From contig NZ_CH672427.1 of assembly GCF_000153205.1 (NCBI RefSeq), forward strand, positions 1,962,541-2,026,540: a stretch of 64,000 bases of DNA, in the 5' to 3' direction. The DNA is from Nitrococcus mobilis Nb-231. GTDB lineage: Bacteria > Pseudomonadota > Gammaproteobacteria > Nitrococcales > Nitrococcaceae. Below are positions 35,467-44,915 of the stretch, piece by piece (position 1 is the first letter of the stretch; every line of letters begins with the position of its first letter). The notes beneath the pieces are model-generated. The model was given only the letters and a program-made list of their open reading frames with translations. It did not search any database and was not told the DNA's origin. The position numbers and the translations under genes are program-made.

Positions 35467-35838
35467 ATGAGAAGCATAAACACCCTTCCACGCAGCGTCC
35501 CGCCACGGGTGCTGCTCGATCACCAACTATGCATCGTGCGCGCCAATCGCAGCATGTGTCGATCATTCGGAGTATTGGGGGATAATTTGATCGGTAGCCG
35601 GACCGACGACTGGATCAACGTGGATCCGATGTTTCTGCACCGTTTGCGCAGCAAGATCAGAACCGGTACCATGTCGTGCCACGTCACCTTATGGCTGCGC
35701 TTGTCCGGATTACAAGTTTTGGTTGTTTCACAATCCTTAGAACCCCTGCATAGTCGGCGTGCTGGCTATATATTGATATCACTGGCTGGTATCGAGGTGA
35801 CCGAACGCAGGCAAACGGCGTTACATTGCCTTCAATAA
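35467..35838 (+). CDS. Stand-alone PAS-like protein
   Basis: This is a 123-aa protein. PPRVLLDHQLCIVRANRSMCRSFGVLGDNLIGSRTDDW follows the PAS pattern (start of the fold, ANxxxxxxFG, LIG), and a later strand set (VLVVSQSLEPLHSRRAGYILISLAGIEVTERRQ) looks like a PAC segment. It has no output domain and may be a partner of the adjacent kinase or a decayed kinase N-terminus. The start could also be further upstream at 35374. I saw no close family match. Confidence 0.5.
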   Translation: MRSINTLPRSVPPRVLLDHQLCIVRANRSMCRSFGVLGDNLIGSRTDDWINVDPMFLHRLRSKIRTGTMSCHVTLWLRLSGLQVLVVSQSLEPLHSRRAGYILISLAGIEVTERRQTALHCLQ

Positions 35839-35860
35839 GTGTTTGCCCAAGTATTCAATG

Positions 35861-36490
35861 CTACATGGGCTTACCATGCCCGAGTTCGCGGTCAAACTCA
35901 GCGATGCGCATTAAATCGTAGAGTGAATTCGCACGGAGTTTTTCCATGATCTTCTTCCGATGGAGTTCTACGGTTGAAACGCTGACGCCGAGATCGGTGG
36001 CTATCGTCTTATTGTAGCGGCCATTGGCAACCTGCCGTAGGATTTCCCGCTCGCGCGGTTTGAGCAACGCCAAACGCGCTGTGAACGTCGCCTCCTCACG
36101 GCGTCGCTCCCTGCGCTCAGCATCGAGAATCAGCGCTTCGTCGATCAGGGGCATCAGTGTGGACGGAGCGAACGGCTTCTCGATGAAATCGAGGGCGCCC
36201 GCTTTCAACGCACGCGCCGCCATCGCCACATCGCCATGGCCGGTAATAACAATCACCGGCAACGTATAACCTCGTTCATGAAGACAATGCTGCAGATCAA
36301 GCCCACTCAGACCGGGCATTCGAACATCTACGATCAAACAGCCACTGGCCTCGGGCGGGCAAGCCTGCAGGAAAGCCCTTGCATCGGCGAAACCGCGGCT
36401 CTGCTGTCCCCTCGAGCGTAGCATCATCACCAATGATTTCCGAACTTCCGGACTGTCGTCCACTACATAGATTATGCTCGACTCAGGCAT
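35861..36490 (-). CDS. FixJ-family two-component response regulator
   Basis: This is a 209-aa regulator. The receiver has acidic residues in YVVDDSPEV, phospho-Asp55 in CLIVDVRMPG, the conserved Thr in VIVITGHGD and Lys in DFIEKPF. A LuxR-type helix-turn-helix follows (LKPREREILRQVANGRYNKTIATDLGVSVSTVELHRKKIMEKL). Its start codon directly abuts the stop of the 70-aa gene upstream. The likely kinase is the PAS kinase at 33661-34899 on the same strand, with the PAS-like gene between them on the other strand. Confidence 0.92.
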   Translation of the reverse strand: MPESSIIYVVDDSPEVRKSLVMMLRSRGQQSRGFADARAFLQACPPEASGCLIVDVRMPGLSGLDLQHCLHERGYTLPVIVITGHGDVAMAARALKAGALDFIEKPFAPSTLMPLIDEALILDAERRERRREEATFTARLALLKPREREILRQVANGRYNKTIATDLGVSVSTVELHRKKIMEKLRANSLYDLMRIAEFDRELGHGKPM

Positions 36491-36703
36491 TTACTGCGCC
36501 GAGCAAGGTTTGTCGTTCAGGCCTATTTTTTTCGTTGCCGTGGAATACACTCGCGGCCACGAAGTCTCAACGCGAACGCACTTTTCCATGGCCAACTGCA
36601 AAGCGGCAAAAGCGCGCACGCAGCTGGCATCGCGCCGCTCGGAAGACCAATCGAGGCGGCGTGCGAAGCGCAACCAGGCTTGAAAATGCTTATGATTGGC
36701 CAT
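36491..36703 (-). CDS. Small hypothetical protein coupled to fixJ-like gene
   Basis: This is a 70-aa basic protein beginning MANHKHFQAWLRFARRLDWS with a Cys-containing helical middle (ASCVRAFAALQLAMEKCVRVE). GGGAGAG lies 5 nt before the ATG at 36703. The stop TAA is immediately followed by the ATG of the FixJ-type gene, so translation is coupled. The family is not recognised. Confidence 0.55.
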   Translation of the reverse strand: MANHKHFQAWLRFARRLDWSSERRDASCVRAFAALQLAMEKCVRVETSWPRVYSTATKKIGLNDKPCSAQ

Positions 36704-37021
36704 CGTCTCTCCCGTTACTTTTTCAGCCGTTCGGTTTTTCCTCAACGCAACACCACAAGCTCGGAAATGCGTTGGCATTCGTGGTATTCCTAGTAAGGTA
36801 CTGCTTTACAAGGTTTCTGTACGAATATCGATCTGACTTTCAAGCGATTCGCCATACTTTAAATATCAATCGATGCTCGGTAAATGCGGGAGAACCGCAA
36901 GCTTACTCCGGCTTCTACCCCGCTCCGGATCCTCCCTTAATGAGCCGTAGCGCGGGCCTTGTAGGGTTATGGTCGTTTCGGGACGCGAGGAGACACCCAG
37001 CTGGGCGAAGGAGTGCCGGTC
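36704..37021. promoter_or_regulatory. Divergent promoter region between the two FixJ-type units
   Basis: This is a 318-bp gap between divergent transcription units. A moderately A/T-rich centre (36780-36870) probably holds both promoters. AAGGAG (37008-37013) is the ribosome site of the right-hand gene and fixes its ATG at 37022. I cannot assign operators. Confidence 0.35.
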
Positions 37022-37726
37022 ATGTTAACAAGTGATAATCCGACAGTTTACGTTATCGATTCCGATGCCCTCATCGTTGCAACACTCCAAAAGCTATTCT
37101 CCTCAGTACATATCGAGGCCGAATACTTCAACTCCGCAGATGCGTGCCTCGCGCGAATAATGCGATGCAGCCGGGGCTGCATACTCGCCGATGCCTCGAC
37201 ACCCGAACTCTGCGTGGCCACCTTCCAGCATCGCCTGAGCGAGGACGACATCGAGCTCCCCGTGATTTTTCTATCTAAGGGCAGCGACGTCGCAACGGCC
37301 GTTGATGCCCTCAAACACGGCGCCGCCGATTTCCTAGAGAAACCATTCAATGACCAAATGCTACTCGATGCCGTGCACCGAGCAATAGAAATCGACCAAG
37401 TTGCAGCAGCGGACAGAGCCGCGCGACAGACTCTGCGAAACCGTTTCGACGCTCTTACGGCGCGGGAATGGGAGGTGCTCATACCAATGATCAAGGGGAG
37501 TTCGAACCGCATGATTGCGGGAGAATTAGGGCTCAGCAAGAAGACAGTTGAGGCCCATCGCGCGCGGATTATGCGCAAGACCGAGGCAACCAATCTAGCG
37601 GAACTGATCCGAATAGCGCTGCGCATCGATTTACTGGGCGAGCTTACCCAGCGCCCGTTCGGACGGCAGCGGAAAGACCACCCCCCCGTTGGCCTCTCTA
37701 GTTTTCTTCCCGAGAGTGAACGTTAG
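37022..37726 (+). CDS. Second FixJ-family response regulator (divergent receiver)
   Basis: This is a 234-aa protein. The receiver keeps the phospho-acceptor position (Asp57 in GCILADASTPE) and Lys in DFLEKPF, but SKGSD replaces the usual TGHGD. A LuxR helix-turn-helix follows (LTAREWEVLIPMIKGSSNRMIAGELGLSKKTVEAHRARIM). A ~35-residue basic tail (FGRQRKDHPPVGL) extends beyond the family end. It lies 177 bp before nhaA on the same strand and may control it. Confidence 0.88.
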   Translation: MLTSDNPTVYVIDSDALIVATLQKLFSSVHIEAEYFNSADACLARIMRCSRGCILADASTPELCVATFQHRLSEDDIELPVIFLSKGSDVATAVDALKHGAADFLEKPFNDQMLLDAVHRAIEIDQVAAADRAARQTLRNRFDALTAREWEVLIPMIKGSSNRMIAGELGLSKKTVEAHRARIMRKTEATNLAELIRIALRIDLLGELTQRPFGRQRKDHPPVGLSSFLPESER

Positions 37727-37903
37727 CACAGTGTGCCCCCTTTCAGCGGAGGAGACTACCGCGATTGTACTTGGGTAGCGTACTGGGCATCGATTCGACG
37801 CGCACCACCCTCCAGTGAATCGCCGTATCATTTGGCAGAATCGGTTGCCCGACCAAAATTCGGCAGTGCGACGGCAACAAGAAAGTAGGCATCGATATAG
37901 ATC

Positions 37904-39130
37904 ATGAGTACATTCAAACAGCTCTTCCAGCAGCCGGCAGCGGCGGGCATTCTCCTGATGGGCGCGGCCGCAGCGGCCATGATCGCTGCCAACGCCCCTC
38001 CTTTGGCACCACTTTACGAACGCCTGCTGTCCCTCCCGCTCGGCATCCAGGCCGCAGACGCCACACTGGTGAAGCCCCTGTTGCTGTGGATCAACGACGG
38101 TTTGATGGCGATTTTCTTCCTGCACGTGGCCTTGGAGATCAAGCGCGAGTGCCTCGAAGGCACCCTTTCCAGCCCCACGCGAGCGGTGTTACCGGGTATT
38201 GCCGCCCTCGGCGGCATGCTAGCACCGATCGCCATCTATACCGCGATCGCCTGGGATGACCCAATCGCCCTAGCTGGTTGGGCGATTCCGGCGGCAACGG
38301 ACATCGCGTTCTCCCTCGGCGTTCTGGCGTTACTCGGCTCTCGCGTACCATCCAGCCTCAAAACGTTCCTGCTTGCGCTCGCGGTGATCGATGACATCGG
38401 CGCCGTAGTGATCATTGCGATCTTCTACACAGGCAACCTCGCATTGCCTGCCCTGCTGCTGGCCGTCGCCGCGGTTGCAGGGCTTGCCTTGCTTAACGTC
38501 CTGGGCGTGCGCCAAATCGCGCCCTACGTCCTGTTGGGCGCGTTTGCATGGCTCTGCGTGCTGCAATCGGGCGTACATGCCACCCTGGCGGGCGTGGCCG
38601 TGGGGCTGACTGTCCCGCACCGTGGCGGCCGCGTGGGGGAGAAATCACCGCTGCAACGCATGGAACATGAGCTGCAGCCGTGGGTCGCGTTCGGCATACT
38701 ACCGATTTTCGCTTTCGCCAATGCCGGCATTTCGATCGACGCCATCGATTCGGCGGTGCTCACCAGTCCGGTCACATGGGGAATCGCCCTGGGGTTGTTC
38801 ATTGGTAAGCAGGCCGGAGTATTCACCCTATCCTGGCTCGCCATTCAGATGGGCTGCGCGCAACTACCGGAGCGTGTGGGTTGGCGACATCTCTACGGCG
38901 TCTCGCTGTTGACCGGCATCGGTTTCACCATGAGCCTTTTCATCGCTTCGCTGGCTTTTGACCACGTCCAGGGCAACTCGGTAGTGGTAGCACACCGGGT
39001 TGGCATCATGCTGGGCTCATTGATATCGGCCGTGACCGGCTACACAGTGCTACGGCTCACGACACCCGTTACCGCCGTACAATGGCAACGGACCACTCAA
39101 CCGATGATCCCGTCTCACACTTCACAGTAA
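37904..39130 (+). CDS. nhaA: Na+/H+ antiporter NhaA
   Basis: This is a 408-aa inner-membrane antiporter that exports Na+ (or Li+) for two H+ and handles salt and alkaline stress. There are about 12 hydrophobic segments. The ion-binding pair falls at Asp163-Asp164 in LALAVIDDIGAVV, and Asp133 (AATDIAFSLGVLALLG) also matches the well-studied Escherichia coli protein. The C-terminus extends ~20 polar residues. It stands alone between the FixJ-type gene and the convergent aspS. Confidence 0.95.
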   Translation: MSTFKQLFQQPAAAGILLMGAAAAAMIAANAPPLAPLYERLLSLPLGIQAADATLVKPLLLWINDGLMAIFFLHVALEIKRECLEGTLSSPTRAVLPGIAALGGMLAPIAIYTAIAWDDPIALAGWAIPAATDIAFSLGVLALLGSRVPSSLKTFLLALAVIDDIGAVVIIAIFYTGNLALPALLLAVAAVAGLALLNVLGVRQIAPYVLLGAFAWLCVLQSGVHATLAGVAVGLTVPHRGGRVGEKSPLQRMEHELQPWVAFGILPIFAFANAGISIDAIDSAVLTSPVTWGIALGLFIGKQAGVFTLSWLAIQMGCAQLPERVGWRHLYGVSLLTGIGFTMSLFIASLAFDHVQGNSVVVAHRVGIMLGSLISAVTGYTVLRLTTPVTAVQWQRTTQPMIPSHTSQ

Positions 39131-39198
39131 CCCGTCTCCGGACACGCGCGCGCTTTGTCGAGGGTGAACGACACCCATCGTCTCCCCGAAGCACCGGC

Positions 39199-40986
39199 CT
39201 AGTCCACCTTGACGGCATCCACCGGTTTGCGCGCGCGGATACCGAGCTCCCGCAATGCCGCCTCCTCCACCGGTGCCGGCGCCTGCGTGAGTAGGCAGCT
39301 GGCCGTCTGGGTTTTGGGGAACGCCATAACCTCGCGGATCGAACCCACGCCGGTCAACAGCATGATCATCCGGTCGAGCCCGAAAGCGATCCCCCCATGG
39401 GGCGGCGCCCCATATTCAAGGGCTTCGAGCAGGAAGCCGAATTTCTCCCGAGCCTCCTCCGCCCCGATACCGAGCAAATCGAACACCGCATATTGCATCT
39501 CCGGGCGATGGATACGCACGGACCCGCCACCAAGTTCGGTACCGTTTAGCACCAAGTCGTAGGCGCGGGAGAGCAGCCGTTGCGGGTCGTCGCGCAGCTG
39601 CTCGGGATCGCTCATGCGCGGTGCGGTGAAGGGGTGGTGCAGCGCATAGAACCGGCGATCGGTTTCGTCGTATTCGAACATGGGGAAGTCGATTACCCAT
39701 AGCGGCCGCCAGCCCGGTTCCACCAGGCCAAGTTCGTGGCCGAGCTTGATGCGCAGCGCGGCAAGCGATTCGTTGACCACCTTGGCGCGGTCGGCGCCGA
39801 AAAATATCAAATCGCCGGCCTCGGCCGCCGTGCGCTCAAGGATGCCGGTCACGGCCGAGCCTGGGAGAAATTTCAGAATTGGTGACTGCAGCCCCTCGCG
39901 GCCACGCGCCGGATCGTTCACCTTGATGTAGGCCAAACCCTTGGCCCCGTAGCGAGTCACGAATCGAGTGTAATCATCGATGGCTTTACGACTGAGCTCG
40001 CCGCCACCCGGCACGCGCAGCGCCGCCACGCGCCCCTTGGGATCGTTGGCCGGCCCGGCAAAGACCTTGAACTCCACGGCCGCCATGAGGTCGGCCACCT
40101 CAACCAGTTCCAACGGTATGCGCAGATCCGGTCGGTCGATACCGAACCGCTGCAGCGCCTCGGCATAGCTCATGCGCGGAAAGGGCTCCGGCAATTCAAC
40201 CGCGAGCACCTCGCGGAAAAGCTCGCGGATCATGCCCTCCATGAGGGCCATGATGGCCGACTCATCGAGGAAGGAGGTCTCGATGTCGAGCTGAGTGAAC
40301 TCTGGCTGGCGATCGGCACGCAGATCCTCGTCGCGGAAGCAACGCACGATCTGGTAGTAGCGATCCAGCCCCGAGATCATCAGCAGCTGCTTGAACAACT
40401 GCGGTGACTGCGGCAGAGCGTAGAAAGATCCCTGATGCAATCGGCTCGGCACGAGAAAATCACGCGCCCCCTCCGGGGTCGCCCGCGTGAGCATGGGCGT
40501 TTCGACATCCACGAAGCCGTGTCGATCGAGATAGCGCCGCAACACGCCGGCGACGCGGGCACGCGTGCGCAGCTGCTGCTGCATCGCCTGACGGCGCAGA
40601 TCGATGTAGCGATACTTGAGGCGCACATCCTCGCCAACATCCACTTCATCGAGCTGAAACGGTGGGGTTTTAGCCCGATTCAGGATTTCCAACTCCTGGC
40701 CGAACACCTCGACCAGGCCGGTATTCAGGCTGAGGTTCTCCGTTCCCTCAGGGCGCCGACGCACTTTGCCCCGCACTCGCAGCACATACTCGCTGCGCAC
40801 CCGATCAGCCGCCTGAAAAGCGCCCGCCACGTCGGGATCGAAGACCACCTGCAGCAGGCCTTCCCGATCACGCAGATCGATGAAGATGACGCCGCCGTGA
40901 TCCCGCCGTCGATGGACCCAGCCGCAGACCTCGACCTCCTCGCCGAGCAACGCCTCGGCCACCTCGCCGCAATAGTGAGTACGCAT
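39199..40986 (-). CDS. aspS: Aspartyl-tRNA synthetase
   Basis: This is a 595-aa class II synthetase that charges tRNA-Asp. It has an N-terminal OB-fold anticodon domain ([24 protein letters not shown]), motif 1 around [25 protein letters not shown], motif 2 in [15 protein letters not shown], a bacterial insertion domain (~285-415), and motif 3 in [18 protein letters not shown] 40986 is the start by homology; in-frame codons upstream encode no conserved sequence. Convergent with nhaA and 128 bp downstream of fmdB; likely one transcript with it. Whether it also charges tRNA-Asn cannot be told from sequence alone. Confidence 0.97.
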   Translation of the reverse strand: MRTHYCGEVAEALLGEEVEVCGWVHRRRDHGGVIFIDLRDREGLLQVVFDPDVAGAFQAADRVRSEYVLRVRGKVRRRPEGTENLSLNTGLVEVFGQELEILNRAKTPPFQLDEVDVGEDVRLKYRYIDLRRQAMQQQLRTRARVAGVLRRYLDRHGFVDVETPMLTRATPEGARDFLVPSRLHQGSFYALPQSPQLFKQLLMISGLDRYYQIVRCFRDEDLRADRQPEFTQLDIETSFLDESAIMALMEGMIRELFREVLAVELPEPFPRMSYAEALQRFGIDRPDLRIPLELVEVADLMAAVEFKVFAGPANDPKGRVAALRVPGGGELSRKAIDDYTRFVTRYGAKGLAYIKVNDPARGREGLQSPILKFLPGSAVTGILERTAAEAGDLIFFGADRAKVVNESLAALRIKLGHELGLVEPGWRPLWVIDFPMFEYDETDRRFYALHHPFTAPRMSDPEQLRDDPQRLLSRAYDLVLNGTELGGGSVRIHRPEMQYAVFDLLGIGAEEAREKFGFLLEALEYGAPPHGGIAFGLDRMIMLLTGVGSIREVMAFPKTQTASCLLTQAPAPVEEAALRELGIRARKPVDAVKVD

Positions 40987-41114
40987 TGAATGAGCCGCTG
41001 ATCCGTGTGCTGCCAATGAAAATCGCCCTGCCCCACAAGACGGCAACGCGCCGGGAATGGTAAGAGCTCCGCCGGGGTCGCGCAAGCCGCCACCCTGGTC
41101 GGGCCGGCAACGCA

Positions 41115-41468
41115 TCAGGCTTCCGAGGAAGCCCTAGTCGAGCTTTCCGGCTTGCCGCCTGAATCCTTTTTACCCTTTACCGATTTTCCTTCAGCCGATT
41201 TGCCCTCGGCCGACTTGCCTTCCGAGGACTTTGTTTCCGAGGATTTGCTCTCGGCGGCAGCGTCGCCCGCCAGATTGCGCTTATTGTTGGTCTTGAAATC
41301 CGTCTCATACCAGCCACCGCCTTTAAGGCGGAACACCGGAGCGGAGATTAACTTGCGCAGCTCGGCTTGCCCGCACTCGGGGCAGTCCTGCAAAGGCGCT
41401 TCGCTGATCGCCTGCAAAGCCTCCATTTCATGGCCGCAGGCATTACACATATACTCGTAGATCGGCAT
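41115..41468 (-). CDS. FmdB-family zinc-ribbon protein
   Basis: This is a 117-aa protein. [16 protein letters not shown]...CPECGQ is the four-cysteine FmdB/CxxC-CxxC zinc ribbon (residues 1-45), followed by [14 protein letters not shown], common to the family. The C-terminal 45 residues are a low-complexity repeat of SSE/SAEGK units, which is variable in the family. It commonly sits upstream of aspS in gammaproteobacteria, as here. Putative regulator; function not established. Confidence 0.9.
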   Translation of the reverse strand: MPIYEYMCNACGHEMEALQAISEAPLQDCPECGQAELRKLISAPVFRLKGGGWYETDFKTNNKRNLAGDAAAESKSSETKSSEGKSAEGKSAEGKSVKGKKDSGGKPESSTRASSEA

Positions 41469-41663
41469 CGTTGGTTACCTTGGCTGAATTCACCGGATCG
41501 CGATATAGGGTCCGACCAGGTCCACTACAAGTGGCTAAAGCTCGATAATACCCAACTTCAACGGCGCGCGATACGCACGCCGTCACAGCGAAAACCCGGC
41601 TTGATTCCTAACCCGGCGGACCGCCACACCATACCAAGCACCTTCTTGGATAGCGGGGCGCAA

Positions 41664-42317
41664 GTGTTTCCCTTCCGGCTGATCTTCGCAGCAATGACGT
41701 TTGCAGTACTCTTCGCGCTCATCCAAGTAGGGCTGCTGAGCATTGCGTTCGATAAGCTCGGACTCTCGTCGGACTCGGCGATGCTGCTGCTGATTAGCTC
41801 GTTACTCGGCAGCGGAATCAACCTGCCGCTGTTCAGCATGGCGGCCGGACCTGGCGCCGACCCGCAGTGGCAACGCCCGCCCACCTGGCTCACTCCGCTG
41901 CTGCGCAGCCGACCCGGCCAGATCGTGGTGGCGCTGAACGTCGGCGGCGGACTCATCCCCGTCGCCTTCTCGGTGTTCCTGTTGAACCATAACCCGTTGC
42001 CGCTCGGCCAGGCCATGCTTGCCACCGGCATCGTCGCCACGGTTTGCTACCTCGTCAGCCGGCCCATCCCGCGGCTGGGTATCGGCATGCCGATTTTTGT
42101 CGCTCCCATTACGGCCGCGCTGGTGGCCATCATCCTGTTGCCGCAACAAAGTGCACCGCTGGCCTACATCTGCGGTACCATCGGCGTCTTGATAGGAGCC
42201 GACCTGCTCCGCCTCAAAGACATACGCGCGCTCGGAGCCCCGCTTGCCTCGATAGGAGGAGCCGGCACTTTCGACGGAATTTTCATCACCGGGATCGTCG
42301 CGGTCTTACTCGCTTAA
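41664..42317 (+). CDS. DUF1614 family membrane protein
   Basis: This is a 217-aa protein with six to seven hydrophobic helices, including VALNVGGGLIPVAFSVFLL, GIGMPIFVAPITAALVAI and ASIGGAGTFDGIFITGIVAVL. This pattern is the DUF1614 family (unknown function). A GTG at 41664 gives the usual start FPFRLIF; ATG 41694 is an alternative. Divergent from fmdB. Confidence 0.8.
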   Translation: MFPFRLIFAAMTFAVLFALIQVGLLSIAFDKLGLSSDSAMLLLISSLLGSGINLPLFSMAAGPGADPQWQRPPTWLTPLLRSRPGQIVVALNVGGGLIPVAFSVFLLNHNPLPLGQAMLATGIVATVCYLVSRPIPRLGIGMPIFVAPITAALVAIILLPQQSAPLAYICGTIGVLIGADLLRLKDIRALGAPLASIGGAGTFDGIFITGIVAVLLA

Positions 42318-42405
42318 ATCGCCGCGCGACGCACACTCGAGTGATTCTCCAGCCCCACGGCAGGCGATACCGCAACTTGGCAGCAAATAGAGCATTCCTC
42401 CAGCC

Positions 42406-43269
42406 ATGAAGCACAGCAGCAACAACAACGATAAGCGCTCGATCCTGATCACCGGCTGTTCGAGCGGCATCGGTCTGGAAATCGCCAGGGGGTTGCGCAA
42501 GCGCGCTTGGCGGGTCTTTGCCACAGCTCGACGAATGCAGGACGTCGAACGATTGAGCCGGGAGGGACTGGAGAGTCTGCCGCTCGATGTCACCGATTCG
42601 AACTCGATTCAAAGTGCCGTCGCCGGCGTGCTCGAGCGTACCGGCGGCGGCTTGGACGCCCTGTTCAACAACGCCGGTTACGGCCAGCCGGGCGCCGTGG
42701 AAGACTTGAGCCGCGCGGTCCTACGCGCACAATTCGAGACCAATCTGTTCGGAGCCCACGAACTTGCCTGCGCCGTGCTCCCGATCATGCGCCGCCAGGG
42801 CTATGGCCGAATCATTCAGCACAGCTCGGTGCTAGGAGTGGTCGCGCTTCCCTACCGAGGGGCCTACAACGCCAGCAAGTTCGCGCTCGAGGGCCTAACC
42901 GATACGCTGCGTCAGGAACTGAAGGGCAGCGGCATACACGTCTGCCTATTGGAGACCGGGCCCGTGCGCAGCCGTTTCCGTGCCAATGCCTTGCTGATGT
43001 TCCAGCGCCACATCGACCGTGAGCGCAGTGCCCATCGCGAGACTTACCATGCCTTGGAACGACGGTTCGCGAGCTCCACCGATGATCCTTTCACGCGAGA
43101 CCCGCAAGCGGTGCTGCGCAAACTCGTGCATGCCCTGGAGAGCCCACGGCCGAAACCGCGTTACTGCATCACCTTTCCCAGCCATCTCTTGAGCACGCTG
43201 CGCCGGGCGCTGCCGACACGGGCATTGGATACCTTTTTACTGTTCGGCACCGCGTGGGAGCGGCGCTGA
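42406..43269 (+). CDS. Classical short-chain dehydrogenase/reductase
   Basis: This is a 287-aa NAD(P)-dependent oxidoreductase: ILITGCSSGIGLEIARGL (cofactor loop), LPLDVTDS, LFNNAGYGQPG, a catalytic Ser in IIQHSSVLG, and Tyr/Lys in AYNASKFALEGLTDTL. Arg residues after the second strand (ATARR) suggest NADPH. The C-terminal ~90 residues resemble retinol-dehydrogenase-like SDRs. The substrate is unknown. It follows the DUF1614 gene by 88 bp. Confidence 0.85.
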   Translation: MKHSSNNNDKRSILITGCSSGIGLEIARGLRKRAWRVFATARRMQDVERLSREGLESLPLDVTDSNSIQSAVAGVLERTGGGLDALFNNAGYGQPGAVEDLSRAVLRAQFETNLFGAHELACAVLPIMRRQGYGRIIQHSSVLGVVALPYRGAYNASKFALEGLTDTLRQELKGSGIHVCLLETGPVRSRFRANALLMFQRHIDRERSAHRETYHALERRFASSTDDPFTRDPQAVLRKLVHALESPRPKPRYCITFPSHLLSTLRRALPTRALDTFLLFGTAWERR

Positions 43270-43447
43270 CCGAGTGGCAGCTTAGGCGATACGGATGACC
43301 CAGGCATTTACCCTGGCGGGCCAATCAGGCCTTATATCGGAAACCTGAGCGAAACATTCCCTCCCATACTCCCGGTGAATATTTAGTCCATTTGCTCATA
43401 ACTCCATCTTCTCAAGAGTTGGAACCTCTGGGGGTAATCAGAACGGT

Positions 43448-44671
43448 TCAAGCTTTACGAGCACCACGTATATTGCGATACGCCTGCGTGACTCTATAGA
43501 TTGCTCGTGACGCGGCCCGCAGCCCCTTGCCGGGCACTTTCTGCCATTCCCACCATTTGTTCACAGGTATTGTCAGGAGGTCCGGCCATTCGCGCTCGAT
43601 CACGCGTTGGTGCACGGCGGACCGCACTTTTGCCTCAGCGGGAAGGCGCAGCATCACCTCCAGCACGCGCCTGTGCGCCATAGGCCAAAAAATCATGTCC
43701 GGCTTTGCCACCCCCCAACGCAGCACCCCAGCCCAGCACCCTAAGCGCTGCTCTACATACAGCAGGTCTTGTGGCTCAAGTGAATATGATCGGGATTCAC
43801 TCCTGTAGTAATAGCCCCGCAGGGCTTCTCCGCCATGCCCTGTAAGTCGTGTTCGTCCGTTATAGGGAAAGGAAGAACCTGCAATGTTATAAGAAGCCCC
43901 CGCAGCAGATCTCCCCGCCCGTTTTAGCCATTCGTCTTTTCTTGCCTGCGGCGCTTCAACATTTTTTAGCGTTTGATGAGGGATTGACTGCTGCTTACAA
44001 AGACGCGGGGCCGTCACCACATCAAGACGGCCCGTTGCCGGATGGGCGTTGTGGGTGTGGCATTGCAGTTGGGCTACATGATCTCTTGCACATGCAAGGA
44101 GCATTCGGCTGTCGTACCCTGCCGTGAGGGGGAGCTGCAAGGGGTGTTTGCTGCTTACGGCATTAATATTGTGTCTTACAACAAGTCCTATAATTGTTGC
44201 TGCTTCGTCTATGGTTATTGTGCCGCGGGGGTTTTCTTTGGGCCAAAGCCTGTGCTGCGACCACGAATTAAGATCCAAGTAGTGATTCGGTAGTAACCGG
44301 CTTACGCCATTCTTAGGAGTTAGGCCGAAAGGATACCAGTTATCTGGTACCGGGATGTCCATGAGACCCACAAGCGTGGCATTGTCCGAAGCGGGGATTA
44401 GGTCAGGATTCGTCGCTACTCGCCCATGCCCGTAGACAAGCGAGAAATGCCCGAAGGCATCCGTGTAGAGCGTGCGTTTATCCAGGTGAAAAACCGCCCA
44501 CGGACCACCCATTTCATATAGATCATCAGGCAGATCACCCTCTACAAAACGTCCTTCATAAGTTGGCTGCCCGATCAACCAGCCACACTCAATCTCCGTC
44601 AGATGTTCGGCCGTGCTGACTTCAATATGATCCGCATCCGCCCATGCCATTGCCATGGTAAATATCAACAA
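43448..44671 (-). CDS. Asparagine-synthase-like ATP-pyrophosphatase protein
   Basis: This is a 407-aa protein. The N-terminal ~130 residues resemble the later part of a glutaminase-like fold (YEMGGPWAVFHLDKRTLYTDAFGHFSLVYG) but there is no N-terminal catalytic Cys, so glutamine hydrolysis is unlikely. The synthetase part has the PP-loop LPLTAGYDSRMLLACA and a later TGHGGEALRGYYYR. Such proteins in polysaccharide or peptide clusters form amides or cyclise substrates. The start is uncertain (TTG/ATG between 44671 and 44650). Last gene of the minus-strand surface operon, 244 bp after the sulfotransferase. Confidence 0.68.
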   Translation of the reverse strand: MLIFTMAMAWADADHIEVSTAEHLTEIECGWLIGQPTYEGRFVEGDLPDDLYEMGGPWAVFHLDKRTLYTDAFGHFSLVYGHGRVATNPDLIPASDNATLVGLMDIPVPDNWYPFGLTPKNGVSRLLPNHYLDLNSWSQHRLWPKENPRGTITIDEAATIIGLVVRHNINAVSSKHPLQLPLTAGYDSRMLLACARDHVAQLQCHTHNAHPATGRLDVVTAPRLCKQQSIPHQTLKNVEAPQARKDEWLKRAGRSAAGASYNIAGSSFPYNGRTRLTGHGGEALRGYYYRSESRSYSLEPQDLLYVEQRLGCWAGVLRWGVAKPDMIFWPMAHRRVLEVMLRLPAEAKVRSAVHQRVIEREWPDLLTIPVNKWWEWQKVPGKGLRAASRAIYRVTQAYRNIRGARKA

Positions 44672-44915
44672 CTACGGCGCAGAGTCAGTTTTGCACTACC
44701 GATGACATTCGCCACTTCGAAAAAGCCGTTCCACGGCTGCGAGGCCAAACACCTTCAGGGCAATGAAGCGCGCCAGAAAGTGCGAAAAACACGGTCGCGC
44801 CAAGGCTCAAGAACAGGTTGGCGAGATTTCACACAACACGTCAATGCCGATCTTTCGACTCATGTCTTGCACGAAACCACACCTTGAGAATCCGCGAGTA
44901 TATTCCGCCCCTCAG

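Noticed and set aside
44672-44915. Possible N-terminal extension of the asparagine-synthase-like gene to recover a catalytic Cys
   Set aside because: Upstream in-frame codons soon meet stops and show no glutaminase start motif, so truncation or natural absence is more likely.
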